Shown piece after piece: positions 8,839 to 18,185 of a stretch of DNA of 64,000 nucleotides; positions within the stretch are counted from its first letter, which is position 1, and each line of letters opens with the position of its first letter. The translations under genes were made by a program, and so were the position numbers. The notes beneath the pieces were generated by a model that was not told where the DNA came from, searched no databases, and was given only the letters and a program-made list of their open reading frames with translations. Location: positions 1 to 64,000 of the forward strand of contig CAZLGW010000009.1 of the NCBI GenBank assembly GCA_964559125.1, given 5' to 3'. Source of the DNA: Ravibacter sp964559125 (GTDB lineage Bacteria; Bacteroidota; Bacteroidia; Cytophagales; Spirosomataceae).

Positions 8839-9930
8839 TCAATAAAAATAACCTATCGAATATCTTCTTATTCTTAAACTATATAGGTCTTCTTTAGAAG
8901 GCTTCACGTAGTAACCAAAAAAAATATATTTACGACTATTTAAAATACTTACATATGCATATTCTTCATTTTTATTATCTTCCATATTGTCACAAATCCT
9001 CCATTTCACCCCATTATCTTCGGAAATAGCGACAGTTAGAGGACTCCGCTTTGCTTTATAGTAGCCGGGCCCTGTTTCTCCATTATTGTTCCATACAAGA
9101 ATTATGTCTCCTTTTCTATTTATTCTTCTTATTGAAGCCGGAGAAATGGGTGAGTTTATTTCTGTAGGAGTTGCAGGAGACCAAGTAAAACCCCTGTCCT
9201 TGGAAAATGCCTGGTATTGTCTCCCGAAATTAGCGCGAATTATCATCATAACATTGCCATTCTTTAGTTCAACGATTCCGGGTTCTTGTGTTATAATAGA
9301 GTCAGGAGCCTGAACTTCCTGACCTTTTTTCCAGTTCACGCCTTCGTCATCTGAATAATAGCAATTTAATTTCCCCTTATAACTATATGACGATCCAGGT
9401 GTATTGTGCAAAGAAACCGGAACTAAAATCCTACCATTCTTCAATTGTATTACCCGGTCATTATTCAAAACAAAATATCCCAATTGATCCGTTACTACCG
9501 GGGTAGGTTTGCTCCATGATTTCCCTTCATCCCTAGATATTCGCATTTGAGGGATACAATCTTCCATCGAATTTTTCTTTAGATAAAAAAGAGCTATATT
9601 TCCGCTTTTTTTTAAACGAATAAGCGACGCCGACATTACATTCATATCCCCCTCTCTATCTACAACAGGAGTATCTTCCGCTGTCCATGTTATTCCGTTG
9701 TCATCGGAAAACCTCGATACTAATCGAGCGGGTGTATGATCACTGGATGCACCTTCAAAGCGAGTGTAGACAAACATGATACGCCCTCCTTTTAAAAATA
9801 TAAAACTCCCCTCGCTATTACGAGGATTAGCAGAAGTTGCTTTTAAGTCAAAAACCACATTTTCATGATTTTGCGCCACTCCGTAGAGCGGGCCGAAAAC
9901 CAGAAACAATACAAGGACTTTTTCTTTCAT
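8839..9930 (-). CDS. Secreted sialidase/BNR-repeat family protein
   Basis: A beta-propeller of the sialidase superfamily, 363 residues from the ATG at 9930. That start is preferred over 9990 because a clean signal peptide (MKEKVLVLFLVFGPLYGVAQ) follows it. Five Asp-box repeats are visible: SDDNGITW, SRDEGKSW, SDDEGVNW, SKDRGFTW and SEDNGVKW. Typical sialidases also carry an N-terminal FRIP motif; I do not see it, only GSFIFLKGGR in that position. The enzyme would release sialic acid from glycans in the periplasm or at the surface and feed NanM, the permease and the lyase. A divergent specificity is possible given the missing FRIP. Confidence 0.8.
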   Translation of the reverse strand: MKEKVLVLFLVFGPLYGVAQNHENVVFDLKATSANPRNSEGSFIFLKGGRIMFVYTRFEGASSDHTPARLVSRFSDDNGITWTAEDTPVVDREGDMNVMSASLIRLKKSGNIALFYLKKNSMEDCIPQMRISRDEGKSWSKPTPVVTDQLGYFVLNNDRVIQLKNGRILVPVSLHNTPGSSYSYKGKLNCYYSDDEGVNWKKGQEVQAPDSIITQEPGIVELKNGNVMMIIRANFGRQYQAFSKDRGFTWSPATPTEINSPISPASIRRINRKGDIILVWNNNGETGPGYYKAKRSPLTVAISEDNGVKWRICDNMEDNKNEEYAYVSILNSRKYIFFGYYVKPSKEDLYSLRIRRYSIGYFY

Positions 9931-10031
9931 TATTTTGCTGTTGTTCATGGAATAATCCCGAATAGAATACCAAAAAAATATATTCTTCATTAAGAGAAAG
10001 TATCTAAATAGACATATATTTCACTATGTAA

Positions 10032-10865
10032 CTACTCTACCGCGTACACCCTGTTTTCTGTTCTGTATGAAACTAATTCCGAATAATGGAAAACTGAACT
10101 AACTTTCTTATTGTTATGAAATATAGGAACGAGTGACTCTACTACAAAATCAGCAAAATTGGAAGAATTAAAGGCTATATAAGCTAGTCGTAATGCATCA
10201 AATGGCTCATCGAATTTTCTGTTTAAATCGGGCAACAAGATGGGCCCCGTATCTGTTTGATACTGATGAGTATTAGAATTAATGTTCATAGTTTTACATG
10301 GACATTCTATCAAGCACGACAGTCCGGTAGTTGTATTGTAAATATCCGTTTGAGTCACGATGGGGATCCCTGAAAAAGTAGCCTCTCTAATCTTATCAAA
10401 AGTATCTAGTAACGTGATTTTCTTGGGAATAGGCAATTTTATCACCGGGTCTGTACCAAACATATCAGTCATGTTATGGATAGTTCTATAATTTTGCCTT
10501 TCGTTAAAATACCTGCGAAATACTAACATCCTGTCAGCCCCAAAAACAGGAAGAAAATCGTAATTATCTCCTTTGAACAAATCCTTTGAAGCAAATGTAT
10601 TTTCGCTCTTACAAGACGCTCCTTGGTAATATATAGCCTCGCTACCCGTTTTGTCCCTTAAAACAATGCGGCTTTCAATCCACATCCTGACAGCATTGGA
10701 GGCCTTAGACTGTCCCGAGTTACAGATAAATGATTTTCCGTAGTCTAGACACCTGGAAGAGTCGTTAGCTATTGACTCATCTTCTTTGTCAATATATAAT
10801 TTATCCAGAGACAACGATGATGTCATAATGAGACTGGAACGCAGAAAATTTCTTCTCGAATTCAT
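10032..10865 (-). CDS. Unknown exported protein of the sialic acid locus
   Basis: I do not recognise this 277-residue protein. It begins MNSRRNFLRSSLIMTSSLSL, which contains a Tat-like RRNFL motif and a short hydrophobic stretch, suggesting export by the Tat pathway or as a secreted protein. The body has several Cys residues and no repeat or clear catalytic motif. It lies between the SusD-like and sialidase genes on the same strand, so it should be co-expressed with them. A role in glycan processing, for example removing a substituent from sialoglycans, is possible but the sequence does not show it. Lower GC than its operon neighbours. Confidence 0.6.
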   Translation of the reverse strand: MNSRRNFLRSSLIMTSSLSLDKLYIDKEDESIANDSSRCLDYGKSFICNSGQSKASNAVRMWIESRIVLRDKTGSEAIYYQGASCKSENTFASKDLFKGDNYDFLPVFGADRMLVFRRYFNERQNYRTIHNMTDMFGTDPVIKLPIPKKITLLDTFDKIREATFSGIPIVTQTDIYNTTTGLSCLIECPCKTMNINSNTHQYQTDTGPILLPDLNRKFDEPFDALRLAYIAFNSSNFADFVVESLVPIFHNNKKVSSVFHYSELVSYRTENRVYAVE

Positions 10866-10933
10866 GGTTAATATTAGATAAATCTTCGTGATAAAATTGA
10901 CTAAAATATAAGTGTTATTTGGTTGTTAAATAT

Positions 10934-12451
10934 TCAATATCCAGGAGTCTGTGTTAGAGATTTATTGTTTGTAAGAGTAGTTATATCTATAGGCCATAAC
11001 ATTCTATTTTCATCATGCAGAGTGGTGTATTTTAGAACATACTCTTTCCCGAACCTCCGTAAATCATACCACCTTTTCCCTTCGGAAATAAATTCGTAGA
11101 ACCGTTCGGCTAGAATTGCTTCATTCACATTGTTGTCTCCGCTCTTATTGGGGAAGCCGTATTTCTCGACAGTGTAATTACCCCCAAAAGCGCGCTTTCT
11201 GACCAAGTTTATTTCTTGTGCCGGATCTTCACCCAGCAAGCTTTTTGCCTCAGCCAGCATCAGCAGGAGGTCGGCATACCTATATATGGGATAGTCGTCA
11301 ACCATTACGCGGTTCCCCGCATTCAAAATACCCTGATATTTGTTTACATAGCAGCCTGCAAGCGTAAGGGTTTCTCCCTCCAGTCGGAAAGCTCCTTTAA
11401 TGGATGCCCATTTCCTGGAATCCTCGTCTGAGAAAGCCCAATATGTGCTCTTCTTGATAGGTGCCTGGAAGCCACCGGTGCCGCCTACCAAATCTCTCTT
11501 GACATCTATTCTGGCTCTTGAGAGGGTATCGTAGTAACTACCGATATAATTGATTTGGGGAAGGAAAAGAAGAAAACTACCACCCATAAGTTCATATTCA
11601 AGAAGATCGTTTCGTATAGCGAAGATGATTTCCTTATTCCCTTTGCTCGTGGTTGCAAAGATATCCTTGTAGGAGTCCATGAGGCCAAACGAGGGGACAT
11701 TTGACTGTATTTCCGTCAGGGCGGCTTTTGCCGCCGAAACATCGGCACTCCCGCCGCCCATCTGACGTGCAGCCCACAGTAATACTTCCGCTTTTAGCAT
11801 CAGCGTGGCGCTTTTTGACCAGAGGCTCTTATTTTGCTTGAGCGTGTAGTTGTTTCCGAATCCTACTTCCGATTTGGCAATATCGGATTTGATCTGTGCC
11901 ATTATCTCGGAGGCTGGACTGGCGCCTTTAGACAGCGCTTTAAGGTCAAATGTGGTAGTAGGCTCCAGGTGAAGGATTACATCCCCCCAGCTTCTCAGCA
12001 GATGAAAATAGTAAAAAGCTCTCAACCCGTAGCCTTGCCCGAGATAATATTCTTTCTCACTTGATGATAAAATATCGGCACTTTCCGTTCTTTCTATTAA
12101 TAGATTAATTTGATTAATGTTAGAATAGATCCCACCGTAGTTTTCTATTATCGGGTCATTAGCATTTAACGTATTCAACCACGTTCTAGAAATATTATAT
12201 GTTGATTCACCCCCAAACGATGTGTCTCCAAATTCATCTCCCCGCATTCCACCCAATACAAACAGATTGTAAGTGTGAGTCCTCAACCTACCATGAATAC
12301 CTATAATAAACGACTCCCACTGTTCGGTGGACTTCCAGAAGTTGCCGTCAGTAATGCTGCTTACTGGAGAAAGACTAAGTTCCATCTGGCTACAACCCGC
12401 CAGGATAGATAGCTTCAAGACTATGAGGATATGTGAAAGACTTTTCTTCAT
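10934..12451 (-). CDS. SusD/RagB family glycan-binding lipoprotein
   Basis: A 505-residue SusD-like protein that would cap the adjacent SusC porin and bind glycan at the cell surface. The chosen start is the ATG at 12451, which gives a lipoprotein signal ending in LAGC; the longer frame to 12532 would overlap the susC gene and lacks a signal. SusD landmarks include the N-terminal segment ITDGNFWKSTEQWESF, the TPR-like helices AEVLLWAARQ, and the C-terminal LAERFYEFISEGKRWYDLRRFG. It follows susC by 22 nt. Ligand is inferred to be sialylated glycan from the operon. Confidence 0.92.
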   Translation of the reverse strand: MKKSLSHILIVLKLSILAGCSQMELSLSPVSSITDGNFWKSTEQWESFIIGIHGRLRTHTYNLFVLGGMRGDEFGDTSFGGESTYNISRTWLNTLNANDPIIENYGGIYSNINQINLLIERTESADILSSSEKEYYLGQGYGLRAFYYFHLLRSWGDVILHLEPTTTFDLKALSKGASPASEIMAQIKSDIAKSEVGFGNNYTLKQNKSLWSKSATLMLKAEVLLWAARQMGGGSADVSAAKAALTEIQSNVPSFGLMDSYKDIFATTSKGNKEIIFAIRNDLLEYELMGGSFLLFLPQINYIGSYYDTLSRARIDVKRDLVGGTGGFQAPIKKSTYWAFSDEDSRKWASIKGAFRLEGETLTLAGCYVNKYQGILNAGNRVMVDDYPIYRYADLLLMLAEAKSLLGEDPAQEINLVRKRAFGGNYTVEKYGFPNKSGDNNVNEAILAERFYEFISEGKRWYDLRRFGKEYVLKYTTLHDENRMLWPIDITTLTNNKSLTQTPGY

Positions 12452-12473
12452 GATTTTTTTAATTGTCTTTTTT

Positions 12474-15400
12474 TTAGAATGAAACTTGCAGAGCGAATAT
12501 GACGGTTCTTGGAAGTGGGTATCGTCCACCATCGAGACCGCCCAATTCCGGGTTAGTACCAGAATAGCTTGTCAAATATCCAAGGTTCTGGCCAGTTATA
12601 TTCAGCCTTGCCGACGATAGCTTCATTTTGGAAGTCCAGGTCTTGGGCAGCTGGTAGACAAGCGTCACTTCTCGAAGTGCGAAATAATCTCCTTTTTCAT
12701 AAAATCTTGAGCTATTATTGTTCATTGTGGAAGCCGCATTATTTGATCGTGTAATATTCTTCTTTATAGCCTGATCAGCATAATAGAATTTCGGTAAATC
12801 CGCTTCTATATTATCCTCGCTCCACATTTGTTTTACCTCTGAAATCAAATTTAATGTACCTTGATACTGGCCTAGAATTCGCGCATATAGATCATTATAT
12901 ATTGTATGCCCTAATCCATAGTCAAAACGAGCGTACATTTTAATATTCTTATAGGAGATCGTGGAGGATATTCCACCAGTATATTTAGGATACATGTTTC
13001 CAATTTTCACACGATCAAGTGAATTTATAATTCCATTATTATCAAGATCTGCCCATAAGACATCTCCCGGCTCGATCTGATATCTTCCTGTTTTATTGGT
13101 AAGATCGGCATAAGCGCTCGGCCCATAGAGTTCTGCTATCGCATCATAACGGTTCGCTACCGACCGGTTGACATCTTCCCAATCGCGGAGAATACGTTCC
13201 TGCTTGAAGGCGAACATATCACCGAGTGTTCCTCCTTCCTGGATACCGCCTACCCAGACTATTTTACCCTGCGCGGGATCGTATACTTCGTATCCCCCCT
13301 GCCTGTTCCTTTCGTTCCCGTTATCGGGCAGTTTCAAAATCTTATTTCTGACGAACGCAGTATTAAAGCTGACGTCCCACGTCAGCCCGTTGGGTAATGC
13401 AAGCACATTTGCATTCATGTCGACTTCATACCCCCGGTTGCGGAAGCTTCCCAGGTTTGTTCTTATGCTGTTGAAACCCGTATAACTGGGTAAGGCCAGG
13501 TTAGTAAGGAGATCGCTCGTCTCTCGATTGAAATAGTCTACTGACAATATCACCTTGCTCTTAAAAAGCCCGATGTCGGCCCCGGCATCTACAGAAACAG
13601 ACCGCTCCCATCGTAGACCGCTATTGACAATCCCGGTATTAAGAAATCCCGCCTGCCCCGCATACAGTGATTGTATGCCGTAGCCTCCTTGCACCTCATA
13701 TTCGTCAACCCCAGCAACGTTGCCATTTACACCATAGCTGACGCGTGGCTTAAGACTAGCAATAAAGTTGTCAAGCCCCAGACCACTGAAAAAGGATTCC
13801 TTGTGAATATTCCACCCTACTGAAACCCCAGGGAAAGCCGCCCACCTGTTACCTTCCGCCAGCCTGGAGATACCGTCGTAGCGGATCACTCCCGACACAA
13901 GGTACTTGCCATCTAAGTCATAGTTAAGACGACCGAAACCAGATAATATCCTGTGCCCCCCCCACGAAGAGCTGATCGAGGTACGCTCTGTGGCGGCATT
14001 CAGCGTATAGATAAAGTCGGTCGCAGCCTTGTTGCCTGCAGCGAAAAGGCTAAATGACGATACGTCGAAATATTCTCCTCCGATCAGCACATTGAAGTTG
14101 TGGGTGTTGAGGCTTTTGAAATAGTTTAAGGTAAAGTTGTGCTGCTGCTGCAACGAGGTGGTATAACGCGAGGATGCAGGACGTGTCACATCAGGAACGG
14201 TAGTGGTTTGGTATTGGATCGACTTGTTAAACGATTCGTTTAGGTTGTCGATGTAATAGAAGTTGACCTGCCCCTGTAGCAGGAGATCCTTGACGACCTC
14301 CCAATTTGCCCCTAAGTTGAAGGTAGTTTTACGGGCATTGTTCTTCCTGACATAGCGGTCGAGATAGTACAAGGGATTGCCGTTGCCTACCGCATTGTTA
14401 GGGTTCGGATTCCCCTTATCGTCAAAAGGCTTGAAAGTCGGCCAGAGACTCTGCACGCGATAGAACACATTTGCTTCTCCCTGGTAGATGGGGGGGAGCT
14501 TAGAAACAGAATAGGCTACGGCACTAGAGACTTCAAAATTTGGCCTTATCTTGTATGAACCGTTTAAAGTTCCGGATAGTCGCTCATATTTAGTGCCTAC
14601 CACAATACCTTCTTCATTATAATACCCCAGACTGCTAGCAAATTTCGCTTTTTCATTTCCGCCTGTAAAGCTTATATAGTGATCCTGGGTCCTGGCAGGA
14701 TTCTTAAAAGTTGCGTCACGAATCTGGCTTCCGTAATCAATAAACATCAGAGTATCTCTATCATTGTAAGGATCGATCAACCATTCCCATCCGTCATTCA
14801 ACAGAGAAGAAAACTGACTGCGGTTTGTCTCGGTAAGTTTAATAGAAGAATAAATGTTAGGAAGATTAACCCCGAAGCCTGTTTGGTCGTCGGGAGACAC
14901 GATTGCAACACCCCCTCGGGCAAATGCGGTATTGGTCCTCCTGACTCCAAGTCTATTGAAATGAATAAAATCTCGCGCATCTACATAATCGTAGGAAGTT
15001 CTCAGATGATTAAATCCCACGTGTACTTTGTACGAAATTTCGGAGAACCCATTTTTCCCTCTCTTTGTAGTTACCAATATTACTCCGTTGTTGGCACGGG
15101 CTCCGTAGATAGCGGTGGATGCTGCGTCTTTCAGTACCTCGACCGACTCAATATCCGATGGGTTAAGATCATTGAATGGCCTAACTATTCCATCGACTAA
15201 GACCAACGGTGCTCCTGGGCTATTAATGGATGCCCCTCCTCGGAGCAATATACTAGGAGAACTTCCGGGTTGCCCTGAAGTATTAATCACTCTTAACCCT
15301 GGTATGGTTCCTTGGAGTGCTGAGGCTGGATTAGAAAAAACACCATTTTTCAATACTTCAGTATCCAATTTAGAAATAGATGTTGTCATAGTTTGTCTCG

Positions 15401-16157
15401 ACTGCGTTCCGTACCCCACTACTACTACTTCCTCCAAAGCTTTCTCATCCACTTTTAAAGAAACTTCGACGGATGTCCTGCTACCTACCACTACTTCCTG
15501 ACTTAAATAGCCCACAAATGAAAACACCAGGACAGCGTCGCCATTGGGAACATCGATTGAAAAGTATCCGTTAATATCAGTCGTCAACCCACGCGTTGTC
15601 CCCTTTAATAGAATATTGACTCCGGGTAAAGGTTCTCCTTTTTCGCCCGTTACCTTTCCCCTGACGGATCTGTCAGATGAAGGTGTCTCCAGATTCAAAC
15701 TTTCCAATTGAGGAATAACACGCGCCTCTTTTGACTTGTCTGGCAGGCCCGGAAAAGCCTCTTCGCGTACTAACGAATCTATTTCGATAGTAATCGACCT
15801 GCTTTTAGCCTCTTTTTCCCGCGTGATTAAGTAGACATCCTCGCTAACCTTTTTAAAATACAGTTTATGAGGCTTAAGGATGCGGGTCAGGCTTTGCTCC
15901 AGCGTAGCGTTGCCAGTGAGGAGCGCTCTGTTGGCAGGCTGGTTTACCAGGCCGTCGTCAAAGAGGATATTAACCTTGTACTTGTTTTTCAATTGGATCA
16001 ACAGATCCCGCAAAGTGGCCCTATGACCATCAATTGATTGATTGTGAGCAATTTCAGGCGAGGAAGGGATTGGCATCCCGATAGAGGCTTGTACATAGAA
16101 GAATGTAAAAATAGTAGCCAATATACTATTCCGAGTTACTCGTAAAAAGCATCTCAT
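12474..16157 (-). CDS. SusC/RagA TonB-dependent transporter with STN domain
   Basis: This 1227-residue outer membrane importer has the full transducer layout: signal peptide, an STN secretin/TonB N-terminal domain at roughly residues 45-115, a carboxypeptidase-D-like domain near 165-250 (KVTGEKGEPLPGVNILLKG), the plug (PGLRVINTSGQPGS, ASTAIYGARANNGVI) and a beta-barrel ending in an aromatic-terminal ALQVSF. The STN domain normally contacts a FecR-type anti-sigma factor, and a FecR gene lies just upstream. Substrate entry is TonB-driven. With SusD it forms the outer membrane complex of the sialic-acid locus. Confidence 0.93.
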   Translation of the reverse strand: MRCFLRVTRNSILATIFTFFYVQASIGMPIPSSPEIAHNQSIDGHRATLRDLLIQLKNKYKVNILFDDGLVNQPANRALLTGNATLEQSLTRILKPHKLYFKKVSEDVYLITREKEAKSRSITIEIDSLVREEAFPGLPDKSKEARVIPQLESLNLETPSSDRSVRGKVTGEKGEPLPGVNILLKGTTRGLTTDINGYFSIDVPNGDAVLVFSFVGYLSQEVVVGSRTSVEVSLKVDEKALEEVVVVGYGTQSRQTMTTSISKLDTEVLKNGVFSNPASALQGTIPGLRVINTSGQPGSSPSILLRGGASINSPGAPLVLVDGIVRPFNDLNPSDIESVEVLKDAASTAIYGARANNGVILVTTKRGKNGFSEISYKVHVGFNHLRTSYDYVDARDFIHFNRLGVRRTNTAFARGGVAIVSPDDQTGFGVNLPNIYSSIKLTETNRSQFSSLLNDGWEWLIDPYNDRDTLMFIDYGSQIRDATFKNPARTQDHYISFTGGNEKAKFASSLGYYNEEGIVVGTKYERLSGTLNGSYKIRPNFEVSSAVAYSVSKLPPIYQGEANVFYRVQSLWPTFKPFDDKGNPNPNNAVGNGNPLYYLDRYVRKNNARKTTFNLGANWEVVKDLLLQGQVNFYYIDNLNESFNKSIQYQTTTVPDVTRPASSRYTTSLQQQHNFTLNYFKSLNTHNFNVLIGGEYFDVSSFSLFAAGNKAATDFIYTLNAATERTSISSSWGGHRILSGFGRLNYDLDGKYLVSGVIRYDGISRLAEGNRWAAFPGVSVGWNIHKESFFSGLGLDNFIASLKPRVSYGVNGNVAGVDEYEVQGGYGIQSLYAGQAGFLNTGIVNSGLRWERSVSVDAGADIGLFKSKVILSVDYFNRETSDLLTNLALPSYTGFNSIRTNLGSFRNRGYEVDMNANVLALPNGLTWDVSFNTAFVRNKILKLPDNGNERNRQGGYEVYDPAQGKIVWVGGIQEGGTLGDMFAFKQERILRDWEDVNRSVANRYDAIAELYGPSAYADLTNKTGRYQIEPGDVLWADLDNNGIINSLDRVKIGNMYPKYTGGISSTISYKNIKMYARFDYGLGHTIYNDLYARILGQYQGTLNLISEVKQMWSEDNIEADLPKFYYADQAIKKNITRSNNAASTMNNNSSRFYEKGDYFALREVTLVYQLPKTWTSKMKLSSARLNITGQNLGYLTSYSGTNPELGGLDGGRYPLPRTVIFALQVSF

Positions 16158-16187
16158 ACACGATAAGGTTTAAAAGAACAGGAATGA

Positions 16188-17186
16188 TTAATCTGTAAAA
16201 ATTACTTTGTTCCCCTGGCGGGTAAAGCTGATATTGAACATATCCGCAATCAACTCAAGAGCGTTATTAGCATCTTGGACCGGCAACAATCCTGTCGCCG
16301 TTTTATTACCCAGGACAGGGTCTCTGAGTTCGATCGGGAAACCATACGTATCTTCCAATATAGTTGTGATTTCCCGTAAGGACGTTCGGTCAAGGGTAAG
16401 TATATGATCTTTCCAGGAAGAATAGTGCTCGGGTCTTGAAGTATGTGACCTGCTTAATTTTCCGTCCGTACCGATCGCTACGATATCTCCCGGGCTCATT
16501 ACAATGGGCTGATCTTTCGGTACCTGAGTCGTTTGCAGGGCTACCTTGCCTGTTCGAAGAATCACCTGCGACCCGCGTGGGCGGGCGAGGACTGTAAACT
16601 CGGTACCTAATACCGTAATCTTCAGTCCTGTCGCCGTTGATACAATAAATTGCCGGCGGTTCGGTGTACGTTCAATTTCAAAATCGGCTTCTCCGGATAG
16701 CTCAATTCGCCGTGTTCCCTGACCAAAGCCGAATCGCGGATAGCGTACGGAGGAGTTGGCATTCAGCGAAACCCGGGACCCGTCTGGTAATGTTATTTGT
16801 TTCGTTTCACCATAGGCTGCTTTACTTGTTTTATAAAAAATATTTTCGCGGGTTGCATATACACAAAGTCCCAATAAGGCAAATAAGAAAACAGCCGCCA
16901 CCATCTGGCGCGAATAGATATACGTCCAGTGGATAGTTTTCTTTTGAGGTGAAGAAGAGGCCTCTTCCCTGTACTTCTGATCGACTTTATCCCTGGTTTT
17001 AGCAAACGCACCCTGCCATGCCGTGGCGGCCTGTAAATGCTTGAGCTCCCAATCATGTAACCATTTATAATACTGTTCATGATTCGACGGGTTTCTCAGC
17101 CAGACTTCAATTGCCTGCTTTTGAAGTGGGGTAGCTCGGCCTGAGAAATAATCTAATGCCGCGCTTTTGATAACCAGGTCTTCCAT
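16188..17186 (-). CDS. FecR-type anti-sigma factor
   Basis: A 332-residue transmembrane sensor. Cytoplasmic N-terminus (about 1-90) with the FecR-like LQKQAIEVWLRNPSNHEQYYKW, one membrane helix around 92-112 (AAVFLFALLGLCVYA), a FecR domain with TLPDGSRVSLNANSSVRYP and IELSGEADFEI, and a C-terminal domain of the kind that contacts an STN domain. It holds the ECF sigma factor encoded upstream until the SusC transporter signals ligand. The gene order sigma-fecR-susC-susD is the standard trans-envelope arrangement in Bacteroidota. Confidence 0.93.
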   Translation of the reverse strand: MEDLVIKSAALDYFSGRATPLQKQAIEVWLRNPSNHEQYYKWLHDWELKHLQAATAWQGAFAKTRDKVDQKYREEASSSPQKKTIHWTYIYSRQMVAAVFLFALLGLCVYATRENIFYKTSKAAYGETKQITLPDGSRVSLNANSSVRYPRFGFGQGTRRIELSGEADFEIERTPNRRQFIVSTATGLKITVLGTEFTVLARPRGSQVILRTGKVALQTTQVPKDQPIVMSPGDIVAIGTDGKLSRSHTSRPEHYSSWKDHILTLDRTSLREITTILEDTYGFPIELRDPVLGNKTATGLLPVQDANNALELIADMFNISFTRQGNKVIFTD

Positions 17187-17227
17187 ATTTATATGGCTTT
17201 CATAAAATGATTAGTAAAGAAGAGATT

Positions 17228-17881
17228 TCATTGCAGGAACCGGACTCCGAGCATTATCAGCCCAAAAATTACCTTTCGGAGTTGACTAAGCGCCTTAGCC
17301 ATATGCGCCTCTACCGTTTTTAGTGAAAGATCCAGGCTGGCAGCAATCTCTTTATTTTTTTTCCCTTCAAACCGACTGAGCATGAACACCCGCTGGCATT
17401 GCGGCGGTAGTTCATGGATAGCTCGATCAATCCGCTGATACAACTCGTCGTATTCCATCAGTGATTCAGGACTGCTACCGGCCGGAAGATGTCCTGATGA
17501 TTCGGGACCGGTAAGGTTCTTTTCCTCTTTCAGCTCATATCGGACGTAGGTGTAGGCCCGGTTGCGGACAGCAGCATACAGGTAAGCCCGATAAGTGCTC
17601 TGAAGAGACATATAGCTATTGCTCTTCCAAAAGTCATAAAACACATCGCAAACAATATCTTCGGCCTTCTCTTTAGTATACACAAAGCGCAGAGCGTGAC
17701 TATACAAGGCCTCATAATACAGTCGAAACAAAGCCTCAAATCCGTCGCTGGTTGATTTTTCAAATGCTATCCGAATAATCTGTTCGTTGTCAATCACCTT
17801 CGCATGCTTATTATCTTGCTGCGGGAGTTCCTCACTTCGAAGAGAAGCTTTGGGTCCGGGATGCTGTTCTAGTGGGCTCAT
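17228..17881 (-). CDS. ECF RNA polymerase sigma-70 factor
   Basis: A 217-residue ECF sigma factor. Region 2 is visible at FEALFRLYYEALYSHALRFV and AEDIVCDVFYDFW; region 4 at IHELPPQCQRVFMLSRFEGKKNKEIAASL followed by the recognition helix SLKTVEAHMAKAL. It should direct transcription of the sialic-acid locus when released by FecR. The N-terminal 35 residues before region 2 look disordered, and an internal start is possible; I kept the first ATG. A 304-nt gene-free spacer precedes it, facing the mobilisation block. Confidence 0.93.
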   Translation of the reverse strand: MSPLEQHPGPKASLRSEELPQQDNKHAKVIDNEQIIRIAFEKSTSDGFEALFRLYYEALYSHALRFVYTKEKAEDIVCDVFYDFWKSNSYMSLQSTYRAYLYAAVRNRAYTYVRYELKEEKNLTGPESSGHLPAGSSPESLMEYDELYQRIDRAIHELPPQCQRVFMLSRFEGKKNKEIAASLDLSLKTVEAHMAKALSQLRKVIFGLIMLGVRFLQ

Positions 17882-18185
17882 TGGCTACCAAAAGTCTTTA
17901 TTAGGATGACATAAGAATGGCCCTCTACCCTTAGTGAGGAGGTGAATATATTTTAAAAAAAACTTTGCGAAGTTATATTCCAGGCAAGATGTAGTTACTT
18001 TTCTCATTTTTTTCAAAAACTTAACCACGAGCAAATAAGTCCTTGCGAATATCCTTTTGTGGCAGCCAGCCCAACTAGTTCGTCCAGGCCTCACCCGTCG
18101 GAAATTCTCACAGGTTGGCTAGAATCGGCATTTCTTCCTTAAGTTCACCAGATTCTAGTATAAGAAACAGAAAAGTGGAAGAGAT
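17882..18185. other. Divergent spacer, sigma factor/primase-like gene
   Basis: This 304-nt region separates the sialic-acid sigma factor from the primase-like gene on the opposite strand, so it should hold two promoters. I see no ORF, RNA gene or strong repeat. It would also be where cargo meets mobilisation backbone. Confidence 0.35.

Noticed and set aside
12452..12532. Longer N-terminus for the SusD-like protein
   Set aside because: It would overlap the end of susC and put 27 polar residues before a good lipoprotein signal peptide.
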